DNA of 64,000 nucleotides from Treponema sp. OMZ 787 (lineage in GTDB: Bacteria > Spirochaetota > Spirochaetia > Treponematales > Treponemataceae). Position numbers and translations under genes: made by a program. Location of the stretch: positions 372,001 through 436,000 of the forward strand of contig NZ_CP051198.1 of the NCBI RefSeq assembly GCF_024181225.1. The letters are read 5' to 3'. Below are positions 27,722 to 37,610 of this stretch, piece by piece (within the stretch, counting starts at the first letter, position 1; each line of letters begins with the position of its first letter). The notes beneath the pieces are model-generated. The model was not told the DNA's origin. It did not search any database and worked only from the letters and a program-made list of their open reading frames with translations.

Positions 27722-30700
27722 CTATCCTCTTATTTTTATTGCCGAGCCGTTGGCGGTTTTTTCTATTTCGATTTTTTGGGGGATGCGGGTTTTTAGCTCG
27801 CTGACATGGGAAATTATTCCGACCATCCGGTTGCCCCTTACTTCGTCGAGGATGCTGATAGCGTTTTCAAGGCTGGCTTCATCGAGGCTGCCGAAGCCCT
27901 CATCTATAAACATTGAATCCAGCCTTATGCCGCCGCTTCTTGTTTGAATGGAATCGGCAAGGCCGAGGGCAAGGCTTATTGAAACCATAAAGGTTTCTCC
28001 TCCGGAAAGGCTGGCTGTGGGACGGATGCCGCCTGTGTAGGCATCATAAATTTCCATGTCCAGTCCTGAAAGGTTGTTTCCCGAAAGCTCCTTACTCAAT
28101 TTTAAAACATAGCGGCCGCCGCTCATGCGTTCAAGGCGGGTGTTGGCATAAACGATTATTTCGCGTAAAAAGGCCGAGAGCATCCAAATATCGAATTTCA
28201 GTTTATACTTATTGCTGCCGTTTAAACTTAAAGAAAGTTCGGTTATAATACGGGCTTCTTCGGCCCTTTGTTTTAACTCGGTCAAAAGATTTTGCCGTCT
28301 TTCAAAAAGGTCTTTTAGCTTGTCGAGAGCGCTTTTTACTTCCGTAAGGCGGTCTTGCTCTTCGTCAAGATTTTTTTGTAAAACTATAATTTCGTCTTCA
28401 ATTTTTTCGGGAGGAATGAAGGTCTTGCCTTCAATATCTTTTTCGAGGCCTGAAGCGGAGTGCTCCAAGGTTATCTTTTCTTCCTTGAATTTTGTTACCG
28501 TTTCTTCAAAACCATCGATTTTTTCTTCAGGTAAAATAGAATCTAAAAGCTCGTTTAAAGAGGTAAAGCCCTTCCGCTCAAGCGAGGTTTTTAAATTTTC
28601 TTCTTCTTCCAATAAGGATTTTTCCCATTTTGCCAGCTGTTCCTGCCTTTGAATGAGTCCGGCCTTTATGCTCGTATGCCGGTCATTACTTTCTTTGAGC
28701 CTTTCCTCGTAGCCGCTTATTTTGCGGTCGGAGGCAAAAATCCTTTCATTGCAGCCTTCGATTGTGTCCTCGATGTTTTCTTTTTGGATATCGGAGGGGA
28801 TTGCCTTAAAGGCATCATCGTATTGCTTTTTCTTTTCGTGGAGGATTGTGTTTAACTCGCTTTCTTTTATCTTGATATTTGTAAGGGCATCGCTTAAGGC
28901 TTCTTTTTCATTTTGGATAGAAGAAAGTTTTTGCTCTAAATTTATTTTTGCAGTGTTTGCGGTCTGAGCTTCTTTTAAAAGGAGGCTGTCTTTTTCAGCC
29001 TCCTTTGAGGTTTGAGGAAGGAGTTCTCCTATTGTTTTTTCTAAAGGCATTTCTTTGAAAATAAAAGAGCCTGTTTTAAATTCCTCATTTAGGTTGAGAA
29101 AAGAGCGGTCAAGCTCATCCATTTGCTCTTTTTGCCAATCGGCATCGGTATTGCGGGCCGTGAGGCTGTTGTTGAGGTTTTCCCTGTCGTGATTAAACTT
29201 TTCGATGCTGCGTTCGCATTTTTGTATTTTTTCGTCGAGGGAAAAAATACTTTCCGTATTTTCAACGGCCGGGGAAGGGTGATGGATTGAGCCGCAGACA
29301 GGGCAGGGTTCCCCGTCTTTTAAGTGAACGGCAAGGGCGGATGCCTCTTGGTTTATTTCAAAATCTTTTTTTTCTTTTTTAAGTTTTTCAAAAAGCTCTT
29401 TTTCAATTTTGATGTCTTTTAAAATTAACTGTAAATCGTTGTAGTTTTTTTCGGCTGCGGCCTTATGAGTTGTGTAGAGCTTTGCCGCTTTTTCTTTTTT
29501 TGAAGCGATGTCAAAAAGCCTTTTTAGGTAAGAAAGTTTTTGGGACGAAGTTTCTGCCCTTTCTTTTCTGTTATCGAGCTCGCTGATTATTTCAAGATAG
29601 CCGGAAACTTTGTCCTTGATCTCCTGAATATTCTTTTCGGTTTGAGCCAACTTTTCGGTCTTTTCTTTTTTTTGCAGAGAAAGTCCTTTTTTTTCGTATG
29701 ATTTTTCTTCTATTTCCTTGTATACCTCGGCTGCTCTTTTGAGGCGGTCAAGATTTTGTTTTAGGGCGGCATTGTTTTCTTTTTCGGATTCGATGTCTTT
29801 TTCTTGTGCTTTGAGAGCTTCCAAAATTTCGGTTACGGAATTTAAGTCTTTTATCTTTTTTTCGATGTCGGTTTTATATTCGACTATGTTAGAGTTAAGT
29901 TTTTTTACGGAATCGGCAAGGCCTGTAAGCGAGGAGGCTCTGCGAGCTTTTTCGACAGCCTCTTCCATCATTTTTATATCGTTTTGATGGGCTTTAAGAT
30001 TTTCGAGCCTTGTTTTTATCGTTGTAAGTTCTTCTTTTTTTTCTTTGAGAACCTTTGCCTGCTCTTTTTCGGATATTTTTACCTCAATTTTTTTGGAAAT
30101 TTGGTTGTAATTTTTTTTGATAAGTTTAATCTCTTTTTCAAATTCGCCCTTTTTTGAAGGATAGGAATCGGCATCGAATTCTTTGCCGAGGGATTCAAGG
30201 GCATCTTCAATATTTTTTATCTTATAGGACTCTGCCTTTTCCCTCTCCTTCAGGTTATCCATTATTTGGGTATAGCGCGAAATAGGAAAAAGCTCTTCAA
30301 GGGTTTCTTTTTTTTGGCTTGAATTTTCGCGCAAAAAGGCGGCAAATTCGCCCTGAGGAAGAAGTACAATGCGGGCAAATTCTTTTTCGTTTAAGTTTAT
30401 GATGTTCAATATTTTTTTGTCCGTGTCCCGCTTATTTGTTGTGCTTAAGTTTTTCCAAGTTTGGCCGTCCCATTCGGCTAGGGCCGATTCTTCGGGGCTT
30501 TCGCTTTTTTTTCCGGGGCGTAAGAATGGAAGCCGTCTGAAAATTTTGTATTTGGAGGGACCCATGGTAAAGATAAGCTCAACCTCTGCTGTTTCCTCCT
30601 CGGGGGCAAATTGGCTTCGGAGGCTGCGGGCAATTTGAGAGCGGCTTCCCAAGGGCTTTGAGTAGAAGGCATACGAGATTGCATCAAAGATTGTTGTTTT

Positions 30701-30814
30701 TCCGGCACCGGTTTTTCCGCATACCAAAAAGATAGAATCCATGAGGCTGAAGTCTATTGTGTGAGTTCCTCTAAAGGGGCCTATATTGGTTAGTTTTAAA
30801 AGTTCAGGTTTCAA
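27722..30814 (-). CDS. sbcC: SbcC exonuclease ATPase subunit (Rad50-like)
   Basis: A 1030-residue SMC-like ATPase. The N-terminal half-site holds Walker A (CGKTGAGKTTIFDAISY) near residue 33. Two long coiled-coil arms flank a zinc hook GEPCPVCGS near residue 505. The C-terminal half-site has signature ASLSGGETFMVSISLALG and Walker B MFIDEGFGSLD. With SbcD it forms a nuclease that cuts hairpins and protein-blocked DNA ends. Its start is 2 bases after the sbcD stop, so the two are translationally linked. Confidence 0.95.
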   Translation of the reverse strand: MKPELLKLTNIGPFRGTHTIDFSLMDSIFLVCGKTGAGKTTIFDAISYAFYSKPLGSRSQIARSLRSQFAPEEETAEVELIFTMGPSKYKIFRRLPFLRPGKKSESPEESALAEWDGQTWKNLSTTNKRDTDKKILNIINLNEKEFARIVLLPQGEFAAFLRENSSQKKETLEELFPISRYTQIMDNLKEREKAESYKIKNIEDALESLGKEFDADSYPSKKGEFEKEIKLIKKNYNQISKKIEVKISEKEQAKVLKEKKEELTTIKTRLENLKAHQNDIKMMEEAVEKARRASSLTGLADSVKKLNSNIVEYKTDIEKKIKDLNSVTEILEALKAQEKDIESEKENNAALKQNLDRLKRAAEVYKEIEEKSYEKKGLSLQKKEKTEKLAQTEKNIQEIKDKVSGYLEIISELDNRKERAETSSQKLSYLKRLFDIASKKEKAAKLYTTHKAAAEKNYNDLQLILKDIKIEKELFEKLKKEKKDFEINQEASALAVHLKDGEPCPVCGSIHHPSPAVENTESIFSLDEKIQKCERSIEKFNHDRENLNNSLTARNTDADWQKEQMDELDRSFLNLNEEFKTGSFIFKEMPLEKTIGELLPQTSKEAEKDSLLLKEAQTANTAKINLEQKLSSIQNEKEALSDALTNIKIKESELNTILHEKKKQYDDAFKAIPSDIQKENIEDTIEGCNERIFASDRKISGYEERLKESNDRHTSIKAGLIQRQEQLAKWEKSLLEEEENLKTSLERKGFTSLNELLDSILPEEKIDGFEETVTKFKEEKITLEHSASGLEKDIEGKTFIPPEKIEDEIIVLQKNLDEEQDRLTEVKSALDKLKDLFERRQNLLTELKQRAEEARIITELSLSLNGSNKYKLKFDIWMLSAFLREIIVYANTRLERMSGGRYVLKLSKELSGNNLSGLDMEIYDAYTGGIRPTASLSGGETFMVSISLALGLADSIQTRSGGIRLDSMFIDEGFGSLDEASLENAISILDEVRGNRMVGIISHVSELKTRIPQKIEIEKTANGSAIKIRG

Positions 30815-30816
30815 AT

Positions 30817-31974
30817 TTACTCCTCCTTAAACCGTTCCCTGCAAAGGTTTTTGAAAAGTTCCTGTTTTTTTGCAGAGGGCTCTTCGTCTATTGCCTTTTC
30901 AAAAAGCATAAAGTTTTCAAAGATGACATCCTCGTCTTCAATGTTCTTTTTTAAGATATGAATTTGCTCCTCTTCTTTTAATTCGGCAGCGACCGCCTCT
31001 TGGTGCAGGTTTAAAAGATAGGGAAATTTTTGCTGCAAGAGGCTCATCGGGCTTTGAATGACTTCGGAACCTGTCAGGTTTATTTCTAAAAAGTCGTCCT
31101 TGTAGGCATCGAATTTATCGGTATTAAAAAAATCGAAAAAACTGCCCTCTAAGTGGGTCATTTTGCGTAAGGGTGTAATCGGAATTTTTTCTACCCGGAC
31201 AGGGAAGCCTTGAGTTTTGCAGTCTATGTCGACGGATAAAACAACTTTTTCGATTGAACATTCATCGAAGGCATAGGTTAGAGGGGCTCCGGAATAGTAC
31301 ATTCTGTCGGTCACCTTTTGCATTTTGTGTAAGTGTCCCAAGGCTGTGTAGGTAAAAAAATTGAAGAGGGCCGGCGAAACATATTCTGCAGTGCCTAAAA
31401 AAGCTCTTTCGGAGGAGGAGCTTTCTCCGTTTAAGGTAAAAAGATGGGCAATCAAAACCGAAGGAATTTCCGGATCTACAGCCCCTTTTAACCGTCGGGA
31501 GGCTTCTTGTGCCATCTCGGATTGAGAGTTTAATTTTAACTCCTCATTTTGTTCGGAAAATGAGCCTAAATGTAAAAAAGGCATTAAAAAAAATTGAACT
31601 TTTTCTCCATTTTGTGCTATAATAACAGGTGAGCATAGTTTGCCGGTTCCCGCAGCAATGTGAATATTACTCGAACTTAAAATTTTAGAACCGAAGGCAA
31701 GTCTTTCGGCGGAGTCATGGTTTCCGGGTATTATAAACATGGCTGTATCGGGGCAATCCCGATGGACGGCAGATAAAAATGAATCGAAGAGGGCTACGTA
31801 TTCTGCAGGAGGAATTGAACGGTCGTATACATCGCCTGCAATAATAAGGGCTGCATAATCGTCTTTTAAAAGAATTTTATGAATGTCATCGAGCATTTTT
31901 TTCTGTCTTTCAGTTTGGGGCGCCTCGTATAGGCTTTTCCCTAAATGCAGATCGGCGGTATGCAAAATTTTCAT
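30817..31974 (-). CDS. sbcD: SbcD exonuclease nuclease subunit (Mre11-like)
   Basis: A 385-residue metallophosphoesterase. The five phosphoesterase motifs are visible: [41 protein letters not shown] and [10 protein letters not shown]. The frame is open 51 codons further upstream to 32127, but that part is non-conserved and overlaps the divergent chemoreceptor start, so ATG at 31974 (MKILHTAD) is used. The C-terminal capping part is shortish but complete. Only 45 bases separate this start from the divergent chemoreceptor start at 32020. Confidence 0.93.
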   Translation of the reverse strand: MKILHTADLHLGKSLYEAPQTERQKKMLDDIHKILLKDDYAALIIAGDVYDRSIPPAEYVALFDSFLSAVHRDCPDTAMFIIPGNHDSAERLAFGSKILSSSNIHIAAGTGKLCSPVIIAQNGEKVQFFLMPFLHLGSFSEQNEELKLNSQSEMAQEASRRLKGAVDPEIPSVLIAHLFTLNGESSSSERAFLGTAEYVSPALFNFFTYTALGHLHKMQKVTDRMYYSGAPLTYAFDECSIEKVVLSVDIDCKTQGFPVRVEKIPITPLRKMTHLEGSFFDFFNTDKFDAYKDDFLEINLTGSEVIQSPMSLLQQKFPYLLNLHQEAVAAELKEEEQIHILKKNIEDEDVIFENFMLFEKAIDEEPSAKKQELFKNLCRERFKEE

Positions 31975-32019
31975 ACTTCTAATGTATGGGTATTTAAGGA
32001 TTATGTAAAGGACCTTGGA

Positions 32020-33522
32020 ATGAAAAACTACATAAAAATTGTTTTTGCTTTGTGCGGTATTGCTTTGGCGATAGGGATAGGAGGAGCGGCTTTTTTTATT
32101 GCTGCAAAACCTTCGTCGGATTTTCAACTTAAGACCGATTATTTACTTGAGTACAGATTTTATCTTGCAAGTTTAAGGGCGGATATGTACAGGACTGCAA
32201 GCAAGGATGGTGAATTTTCGGTTCAAAATCTTAAAGCAAGAATAAAAGAAACTACAAATTCTTTTGAAAATTTAAAAAAACTTTCTACAGCCGATAAAAA
32301 CGATTCTAATTTAAAGTCCGCTTATAGTGATTATGAAGCTTCAAATAATAAGCTTTTTAAAAGCATAGAGGCTTGGAGGCAGGAGTTTGAGCTTACCGGC
32401 GATTCATCGGCTAACACTTTTTTGCCTGTTTTAAAAGAATTCGATGCCGTTCAAAATAGTTTTGAAAAACTGAAAAACGAATATAAAAACGGATTTACCC
32501 TTCAGGAAAAGCGGGCTAAGACCCTTGCTGTCCTTTTAATAGTTTTAGCCTGGGTCATCGGTGTATTTTTGACATGGCTCCTTTCTTCGGTCATATACAA
32601 TATTTATATTGAAAAAGAAAAGGCAAAAAAAAACAACCTAAGACTTCATGCAGGTCCTAAAACAGCCGACAGGCAGATTTCTATTCCGGATAATACAAAG
32701 CAGTCCCAAGAGGAACACGATAAAACTATATTACAAAATTCCGCTCAGCAAACTTCTTTCCAAAAATCTTCTTATACGCAAGCGGCTTCTTATGCACAAA
32801 CCGCTTCTGCCGTTTCTATAGAAGAATCTCCTGTTTATATAAAGCTGCAAAACGATTATAACGAATTAAAAGAAATGTCGGATGAGTTGAACGGCGCTTA
32901 TAATGAGCTTCAAGAAAAGCATACTGAACTTGTTGAATCATATAAAGAACTTCAAACCGCTTTAAAGCAAGGCGATGAAAAAAAGGCTGAAAAATGCGAA
33001 ACGGTAAAAGCCTTTTTAACCGATATACAGATGGATGCTGCCGAAGCTCAAGAAGATGCACAGGCGGCACAAGAACTTGTAGAAACATTCCAGGGCGGCC
33101 ATAAACTGTTCAAGTCTACTTACGAAAAAATTGTTCACATAAATCAAAGTATTTCCGACATACAGGAAATGTCTGAGGTAATTGCAGGCATTGCCGAACA
33201 GACAAAGATGCTCAGCATGAATGCGGCCATTGAAGCAGCCCATGCAGGAGATGCCGGAAAAGGATTTGCCGTTGTAGCCGAAGAGTTGGGCCGCTTGGCA
33301 GCAGCTTCTGTTGAAAACTCCGCCGACATAGGAAAGACCGTAATTGATGTTGTAAAGAGTATTTCGTTTATGGCAAAGAGCAGCGAAGATTTGGATAAGG
33401 CATTTAACGATATAAACATAAAAACAAATCAGGTTTATACAACCGTTATGAATTTCTCCGATAGGATGGTCCAAACCTTCCAAAAAACCGACAGTGTTTT
33501 GCGAGGCCTTGACACAGTATAA
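32020..33522 (+). CDS. Methyl-accepting chemotaxis protein, compact
   Basis: A 500-residue membrane chemoreceptor. TM1 is at about 6-28, a helical extracytoplasmic domain at about 30-165 (four-helix-bundle-like, no Cache motif), and TM2 at about 168-193. A polar linker rich in Q, S and A follows, then a coiled coil and the signalling hairpin [20 protein letters not shown] at about 392-412. No clear HAMP domain is seen, and the C-terminal arm after the tip is short (about 90 residues), so adaptation regions may be reduced. ATG at 32020 with AAGGA upstream is preferred to the in-frame ATG at 31945. The ligand is unknown. Confidence 0.85.
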   Translation: MKNYIKIVFALCGIALAIGIGGAAFFIAAKPSSDFQLKTDYLLEYRFYLASLRADMYRTASKDGEFSVQNLKARIKETTNSFENLKKLSTADKNDSNLKSAYSDYEASNNKLFKSIEAWRQEFELTGDSSANTFLPVLKEFDAVQNSFEKLKNEYKNGFTLQEKRAKTLAVLLIVLAWVIGVFLTWLLSSVIYNIYIEKEKAKKNNLRLHAGPKTADRQISIPDNTKQSQEEHDKTILQNSAQQTSFQKSSYTQAASYAQTASAVSIEESPVYIKLQNDYNELKEMSDELNGAYNELQEKHTELVESYKELQTALKQGDEKKAEKCETVKAFLTDIQMDAAEAQEDAQAAQELVETFQGGHKLFKSTYEKIVHINQSISDIQEMSEVIAGIAEQTKMLSMNAAIEAAHAGDAGKGFAVVAEELGRLAAASVENSADIGKTVIDVVKSISFMAKSSEDLDKAFNDINIKTNQVYTTVMNFSDRMVQTFQKTDSVLRGLDTV

Positions 33523-33587
33523 GAATTATAGTATTATAGACAGATAGAAGAGTCGTGATACTCAAAATTTGCGGAGGTTCCTTTGTT

Positions 33588-33947
33588 GTGAAAGTTGTAT
33601 ATGATCAAAATCGTCCTATATATTTACAAATAGTCGAAAAAATAAAATGTAAGATTGTCTATGGAGAACTTAACCCCGGCGATAAAATTCCTTCAATGAG
33701 CGATATGTCGGTCGAAATGGATGTAAATCCTAATACTATGTTTCGTGTGTACAAACAGCTTGAAAGTGAGGGAGTTACCGAGGCAAAGCGAGGTTTAGGC
33801 AGTTTTGTAGTAGATGAAAAAGGTCTGGTAGAAAGATTGACCGAAGAGATGGCCGATCAGATTATCGTACCAGCAATTGAAGGATTGAGGAATCTAAAAT
33901 TTTCTGATGAGCAAATAATTGCCTCAATAAAAGCAAGATTAGAATAA
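33588..33947 (+). CDS. GntR-family transcriptional regulator, YtrA subfamily
   Basis: A 119-residue regulator with an N-terminal winged helix (RPIYLQIVEKIKCKIVYGEL, GDKIPSMSDMSVEMDVNPNT, AKRGLGSFVV) and a short C-terminal helical tail typical of YtrA-type GntR proteins. These repress an adjacent ABC transporter operon. GTG at 33588 is preceded by GGAGG at 33573-33577; an alternative GTG lies at 33555. It is 18 bases upstream of an ABC ATPase gene, matching the usual regulator-ATPase-permease order. Confidence 0.9.
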   Translation: MKVVYDQNRPIYLQIVEKIKCKIVYGELNPGDKIPSMSDMSVEMDVNPNTMFRVYKQLESEGVTEAKRGLGSFVVDEKGLVERLTEEMADQIIVPAIEGLRNLKFSDEQIIASIKARLE

Positions 33948-33965
33948 GTTTTTATGGGAGAAAAA

Positions 33966-34667
33966 ATGAGTACAATACTTGAAACGGAGCACTTAAAAAA
34001 AACATACTTAGGAAAGAAAACAGCTCTTTATGATGTCAGTTTAAAAATTGAAAGCGGAAGAATATACGGCCTTTTGGGGCCGAACGGTTCCGGTAAAACA
34101 ACATTTTTAAAGATAATTGCCGGCCTTATAAAACCTACGGCCGGAAATTTTAAGGTGTGCGGCAAAGAATTCGGCATGGATACAAAAAAGATTGTCGCCT
34201 TTTTGCCGGATAAAAATGTTGTATATCCTTGGATGACCTCCAAAGATGCCGTCAATTTTTATTCAGATTTTTTTGAGGACTTCGATAAAAACAAGGCCTT
34301 GGATATGCTGAAATTTATGAAGCTTGAACCCAATCAAACTGTAAAAACCATGTCGAAGGGTATGATTGAAAAGCTTAATTTAACCCTTACATTTTCGAGG
34401 GCTTCTAAGCTTTATATTTTGGATGAGCCTCTTGGCGGCACCGACCCTGTAGCGAGAGAGCAGATTATTAAAACCATAATCAAAACATGGACTGAAGAAA
34501 GTGCCATCCTGATAACGACTCATCTGGTATCGGATATAGAGCATGTATTTAACGATGTTGCCTTTTTAAAAGAGGGTGAAATTGTTTTGGAAGGGGATGC
34601 GGAAGATTTACGCAGCACCCGAGGACAGTCTATCTATCAAATCTATCTTGATGTTTTTGGAGTGTAA
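33966..34667 (+). CDS. ABC transporter ATPase of a YtrB/CcmA-type exporter
   Basis: A 233-residue ATPase with Walker A GPNGSGKTT near 39, a degenerate signature MSKGMIEKLNLT in place of LSGGQ, Walker B LYILDEP, and the switch histidine in ITTHLVSDIEH. The altered signature is usual in this subfamily. GGGAG at 33956-33960 supports ATG at 33966 over 33954. It forms an operon with the GntR gene and the following ABC-2 permease. Substrate unknown; relatives act in cell-envelope stress or antibiotic response. Confidence 0.9.
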   Translation: MSTILETEHLKKTYLGKKTALYDVSLKIESGRIYGLLGPNGSGKTTFLKIIAGLIKPTAGNFKVCGKEFGMDTKKIVAFLPDKNVVYPWMTSKDAVNFYSDFFEDFDKNKALDMLKFMKLEPNQTVKTMSKGMIEKLNLTLTFSRASKLYILDEPLGGTDPVAREQIIKTIIKTWTEESAILITTHLVSDIEHVFNDVAFLKEGEIVLEGDAEDLRSTRGQSIYQIYLDVFGV

Positions 34668-34669
34668 AA

Positions 34670-35491
34670 ATGGGAAGAATTTTTAAATATGAAATAAGAC
34701 GAAGACTTACTACTATTTTGATTTTAAGCGGAACTATGATAGTTTTATCGCTGGGTTCGATAGCCCTCTTGGGGATTTTTAAAACTCCTTTCGGCACAAT
34801 GGGCACTACAGGGGGCCTTTGGCTCGGCTTAACATTTTTTGCTCTTTTTTTTATACCTCTTGTAATGTTTTTTACATGCAGCAACGGACACATCGATGAG
34901 CTTTTGTACAAAGATACCAATTATCTTATGCTGACAATTCCCATACGAAGTGAAGCTATATTGGGGGGCCGTATCCTCGCAGGTTTTGTGGAGTATTTAA
35001 TATACACCCTTATAGCTGCCGTCTTTTTTATAGTGATAGGGGCTCAGCAAACTGTTTTTTACGGGGCCTCAGGGCGGACCGTCATATCGGTTTTAGGGGA
35101 TATATTTTATCAGATATTTGCACAGAATTTTCTTCCATTTCTTTACGGCATCTTACTATTGGTTTCATCATTTTTACTTGTAGGAACAGCCTTTATGTTT
35201 GTTAAGGCCTTGACCCGTTCTTTTATAAGAAAAAAGATGACGGCTCAAATTATTGCAGTCATTCTTTTTGTTTTAATTTTTGAAAGAATAATAGCTTTTG
35301 GTACTTATTTAAGCACGGAATGGGATCTTGTGCAGTACATAGATCTAAGATTTGTGGCCTCCCAATATCAGCCCCTAGGACATATCCAGCCGATACCTGT
35401 TCACTTGGTTACAGTCATTATGACCATGCTTATTTCAGCCGGCTTTTTTGCAGCGACCAGCTGGTTATTCAATAAAAAGGTAGAACTTTAG
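34670..35491 (+). CDS. ABC-2 type membrane permease
   Basis: A 273-residue membrane protein with about six hydrophobic helices, starting 2 bases after the ATPase stop. The N-terminal MGRIFKYEIRRRLTTILIL is the typical cytoplasmic amphipathic start of ABC-2 permeases. It completes a three-gene regulator-ATPase-permease unit. The stop is followed by 84 bases before the Rpn-like gene on the other strand. No strong terminator is visible there. Confidence 0.85.
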   Translation: MGRIFKYEIRRRLTTILILSGTMIVLSLGSIALLGIFKTPFGTMGTTGGLWLGLTFFALFFIPLVMFFTCSNGHIDELLYKDTNYLMLTIPIRSEAILGGRILAGFVEYLIYTLIAAVFFIVIGAQQTVFYGASGRTVISVLGDIFYQIFAQNFLPFLYGILLLVSSFLLVGTAFMFVKALTRSFIRKKMTAQIIAVILFVLIFERIIAFGTYLSTEWDLVQYIDLRFVASQYQPLGHIQPIPVHLVTVIMTMLISAGFFAATSWLFNKKVEL

Positions 35492-35575
35492 CCGTTGATC
35501 AGGTCAAGGGCGCAAAGGTTTTTTAAGCTTGCTTCTATGGCTCCTTCTTTAAGGTCTTTGCGCTCTTTACTCGTT

Positions 35576-36301
35576 TTATAAAGCTTCTATTTCTTCGATA
35601 GAAAGACCTGTCATCTTTGTAATCATATTTATATCAAAGGCTTCCAGTTTCATCATTTTTGCAGTTTCAAGCTTATTTTGGTAAGCACCTTGTGATATGC
35701 CTTGTGCTACACCTTCGCGATAACCCTCACTTATACATGATGCCCTGTCGTTTTCATATTTCATGCGGGAGTCATAGAGCCATTTTTCTTTCGGGCTCAT
35801 TTCCATTACTATAATTTTATCATTTGCTTTTGCCATTACTTTAGAAGTTTCTGCCAGCATCTTTCTTACCTCCGGATTATCAGTTTCGATAAATTTAAGC
35901 CAGTTTAATAAGCGTTTTGTTTTATTATCCTTACACTGACCTTCTTTTAACAGCCTTGCCTTTTCAAGGTTTAATATATGTATCTCAAGTTTTGAAACTA
36001 AAGGCTCTTTTGTGTCTTGTTCAAGAATAACGTACTTATTATGCAAACGCTTATTTTTATTAAAGCCTTCCCCTATTAAGTTTATTGTAATACACTTTGG
36101 AAGTTTTGTATAGTCTTGGCCTTGTTTTACACCTTCATTATACATCTTAGACCAATAATACAAGGTTCTTTCAGGGAAATCAAAGTGCCATCTGTTTTGA
36201 ATCTCAATTAAATCCTGAAGTACATCCTTGTTTTCTTCCACTCCGAATACACGCTTAAAAGCATAGTCGTTACGGAGGGTTATTTTAAACGGTTGTGTCA
36301 T
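35576..36301 (-). pseudogene. Rpn/PDDEXK-family nuclease (putative transposase), copy A, catalytic core deleted
   Basis: A 241-residue open frame of the recombination-promoting nuclease (PD-(D/E)XK) family. Compared with copy B it lacks 141 bases (47 codons) between DVLQDL and IEIQNRW. The loss is in frame and removes the segment GVLDIKLRLKDGTFVD, which carries the first catalytic aspartate, so nuclease activity is unlikely. The rest, including the glutamine/glycine-rich tail (GISQGAYQNKLETA) and a final GLSIEEIEAL helix, is open. GGAGG precedes ATG 36301, four codons inside the longest frame. Confidence 0.8.
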
Positions 36302-36389
36302 ATTAACCTCCATAAAAATTATTTAAAAAGAGAAAATTTCTCCCCTTTCATAATTATTGTATGAAAAGTTTGTAATAGATAGTAAAATT
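35661..36389 (-). repeat. Direct repeat, copy A of the Rpn-gene duplication
   Basis: This 729-base stretch is nearly identical to 44804-45671 (868 bases). The 139-base length difference is exactly accounted for by a 141-base deletion here and a 2-base deletion in the other copy. The match includes about 85 bases upstream of the gene and stops abruptly inside the gene's 3' end, where the two tails diverge. Confidence 0.9.
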
Positions 36390-36450
36390 TTTTATAATTA
36401 TTTAGTAAGTGATAGTTGACTTTATTTAAAAAGTATGCTTAAATATCCAT

Positions 36451-37035
36451 ATGTTGGACATTGCTAACATCGAATATAATTTAGCTTATTCTTGTGCTCC
36501 ATGTTTGGCGGGGCTAAAGCCGTCAAATTTGATTTCAATTTCGGCAGAAGATTTTAAGCAGTTTTTTTTGCTTGATAAGGACTTGCTTGAATCAAAGGGG
36601 TTTTATTTAAGAGTTTTGTGCGCTTGCGAAAAGGGTGTGCAAATTCTTCTATACAAAAAAAAGGCCTTAGAAGAATTGATTAGGGATGAGAGGGTGCAAG
36701 CAGCTCTTTTAATGTTCGGTTATGAGCCGGGGATGAGTTTGGAGGATATGCTTAACCTGTTAGCTTTAAAAATGCACAGCTCGCAGGCGGACAGACACTG
36801 TAAAAGATGCTGCACATTTCCGCATGAAATAGGGCTTTTTTTAGGTTATCCCGTATACGATGTTTTGGAGTATTACAGACGAAGGGGCGAAGGGTGTATT
36901 TTTTCCGGATACTGGAAGGTTTATGCCGATGCAGAAAAGGCTGCCGAAACCTTTGATCAATATAATGAATGCAAAAAGCATTTTGCTTTGCAGATAGAAA
37001 GCGGCTTAAGACTTTACGATTTGTTAAGTGCTTAA
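36451..37035 (+). CDS. DUF3793 family protein
   Basis: A 194-residue soluble protein of the DUF3793 family, with the Cys-containing start [15 protein letters not shown], a central [18 protein letters not shown] motif and the [17 protein letters not shown] segment. The conserved cysteines and histidine suggest metal or cofactor binding, but the function is unknown. The family is often found beside a flavodoxin gene, as here, so a redox partnership is plausible. The two genes are 34 bases apart. Confidence 0.85.
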   Translation: MLDIANIEYNLAYSCAPCLAGLKPSNLISISAEDFKQFFLLDKDLLESKGFYLRVLCACEKGVQILLYKKKALEELIRDERVQAALLMFGYEPGMSLEDMLNLLALKMHSSQADRHCKRCCTFPHEIGLFLGYPVYDVLEYYRRRGEGCIFSGYWKVYADAEKAAETFDQYNECKKHFALQIESGLRLYDLLSA

Positions 37036-37069
37036 GGCTCGATTAATTTTTAACCATCGGAGGTTTTTT

Positions 37070-37507
37070 ATGGCAAAAATTGCTGTTATTTATTGGAGCG
37101 GAACAGGGAACACCCAGTCTATGGCAGAGTCCGTTATGGAAGGTTTAAAAGCAGGCGGAGCAGAGGCTTCTCTTTTTACCGTTTCGGAATTCGGATCAAA
37201 GAGCGTTGATGATTATGACAAGATTGCTTTCGGTTGTCCTGCAATGGGTGCCGAAGAGCTTGAACCGGATGAATTTGAACCCTTCTTTGCTTCAATCGAA
37301 GGAAAATTGTCCGGCAAAAAGATCGCCTTGTTCGGTTCATATGAATGGGCCGGTGACGGGGAAGGCGGAGAATGGATGAGAAACTGGGAAGCCAGATCTA
37401 AGGATAAGGGAGCCGATTTATTTGAAGAAGGCTTGATTATCTATGATGCACCCACTGCCGCCGGAAAAGATAAATGTAAAGAATTTGGCGAGAGATTTTC
37501 AAAATAG
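37070..37507 (+). CDS. Flavodoxin
   Basis: A 145-residue short-chain flavodoxin, a soluble FMN electron carrier. The phosphate-binding loop [11 protein letters not shown] lies at residues about 9-19, and the isoalloxazine-binding loops are [11 protein letters not shown] and [21 protein letters not shown] at about 37058 identifies ATG 37070 as start, although the frame opens at 37028 inside the preceding gene. It is followed by a terminator and is probably co-transcribed with the DUF3793 gene. Confidence 0.93.
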   Translation: MAKIAVIYWSGTGNTQSMAESVMEGLKAGGAEASLFTVSEFGSKSVDDYDKIAFGCPAMGAEELEPDEFEPFFASIEGKLSGKKIALFGSYEWAGDGEGGEWMRNWEARSKDKGADLFEEGLIIYDAPTAAGKDKCKEFGERFSK

Positions 37508-37560
37508 GTCCTGATTGTTTTTCTAATTAAAAGAAGTAGTTTAAGCAATTGCTTTTTTAT

Positions 37561-37606
37561 GGCCTAAAGAGGCAGCAGTTAGACTGCCGCCCTTTAGGCC
37601 TTTTTT
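37561..37606 (+). terminator. Rho-independent terminator after the flavodoxin gene
   Basis: GGCCTAAAG (37561-37569) pairs with CTTTAGGCC (37592-37600), with an inner GGCAG/CTGCC stem, and is followed by six T residues. On the minus strand no T-tract follows, so it serves the flavodoxin transcript. Confidence 0.9.
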
Positions 37607-37610
37607 ATTT

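Noticed and set aside
31975-32127. N-terminal extension of SbcD by 51 residues
   Set aside because: The extension is unlike SbcD proteins, which begin at MKILHTAD, and it overlaps the divergent chemoreceptor start.
35492-35574. A 28-codon minus-strand frame (TSKERKDLKEGAIE...) just past Rpn copy A
   Set aside because: It could be an Rpn tail remnant, but it is too short, overlaps the end of the ABC-2 permease gene, and has no start codon.
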